From the NCBI GenBank assembly GCA_028571685.1, contig CM053143.1:195803829-195867828 (forward strand): DNA of 64,000 nt, read 5' to 3'. Within the stretch, counting starts at the first letter, position 1. Every line of letters starts with the position of its first letter. A program made the translations under genes and the position numbers. Of the stretch, positions 63,915 through 64,000 are shown piece by piece. The DNA is from Heterohyrax brucei (taxonomy: Eukaryota; Chordata; Mammalia; Hyracoidea; Procaviidae). The notes under the pieces were generated by a model. The model worked only from the letters and a program-made list of their open reading frames with translations. It did no database searches and was not told where the DNA came from.

Positions 63915-64000
63915 CTTACACCACAGATGCATAGATTACTGAGAGTATGATTTGGCAGTAGAAACTTTCTGAACATAGACATGAATGCCTGAGGAATGTG

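Overview
This window is mammalian nuclear DNA and consists almost entirely of interspersed and tandem repeats. I find no host protein-coding gene, rRNA, tRNA gene or CRISPR array that I can support. Three families point to an afrotherian, most likely a paenungulate such as an elephant: tRNA-derived AfroSINE copies in both orientations, many RTE/BovB-type retrotransposon fragments whose 3' tail resembles the SINE tail, and a recent afrotherian-looking L1. That is an identification from remembered family sequences, not a database match. All open frames that I recognise are remnants of L1, RTE or mariner proteins. The others have no recognisable motif.

Layout. 1-3000: a composite RTE(-)/RTE(+)/L1/RTE(+) block holding a mariner derivative. 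3000-11300: an old L1 5' end with promoter-like monomers, SINEs, and GC-rich sequence (7356-10660) that resembles 37200-40850. 11300-17000: an old L1 interrupted by a complete MaLR-like (THE1/MLT1-type) provirus on the minus strand (14706-16870). 17000-29000: RTE, AfroSINEs, ERV1-like LTRs and an AT-rich unassigned stretch. 29016-36225: a full-length L1 of about 7.2 kb, inserted into a minus-strand RTE and flanked by a 15-bp target-site duplication. 36240-41040: an LTR piece and GC-rich tandem sequence. 41040-49460: an old L1, MaLR-like LTRs, a second mariner derivative, and a second copy of the composite block found at 1-3000. 49500-56300: an LTR-like unit, a nearly full-length RTE (minus) and a 5'-truncated L1. 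56300-64000: GC-rich sequence with minisatellites, including a 12-unit array at 62431-62943.

How the parts relate. The repeats form a readable nesting record. An L1 sits in an RTE, a MaLR provirus sits in an L1, and two MaLR-like LTRs and a mariner occupy one paralogue of a duplicated block while the other paralogue keeps the empty sites. The autonomous elements seen here, L1 and RTE, are all broken by frameshifts or stops, although the 29-36 kb L1 keeps most of its domains. AfroSINEs have pol III box-like elements and would have depended on a partner reverse transcriptase. The most interesting signals are structural: an internal inverted copy of an LTR segment far more like its own LTR than the two LTRs are like each other, the paralogous composite blocks with filled and empty sites, an alternating-unit minisatellite, and an opposed pair of minisatellites. 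I saw no undescribed biochemical system.
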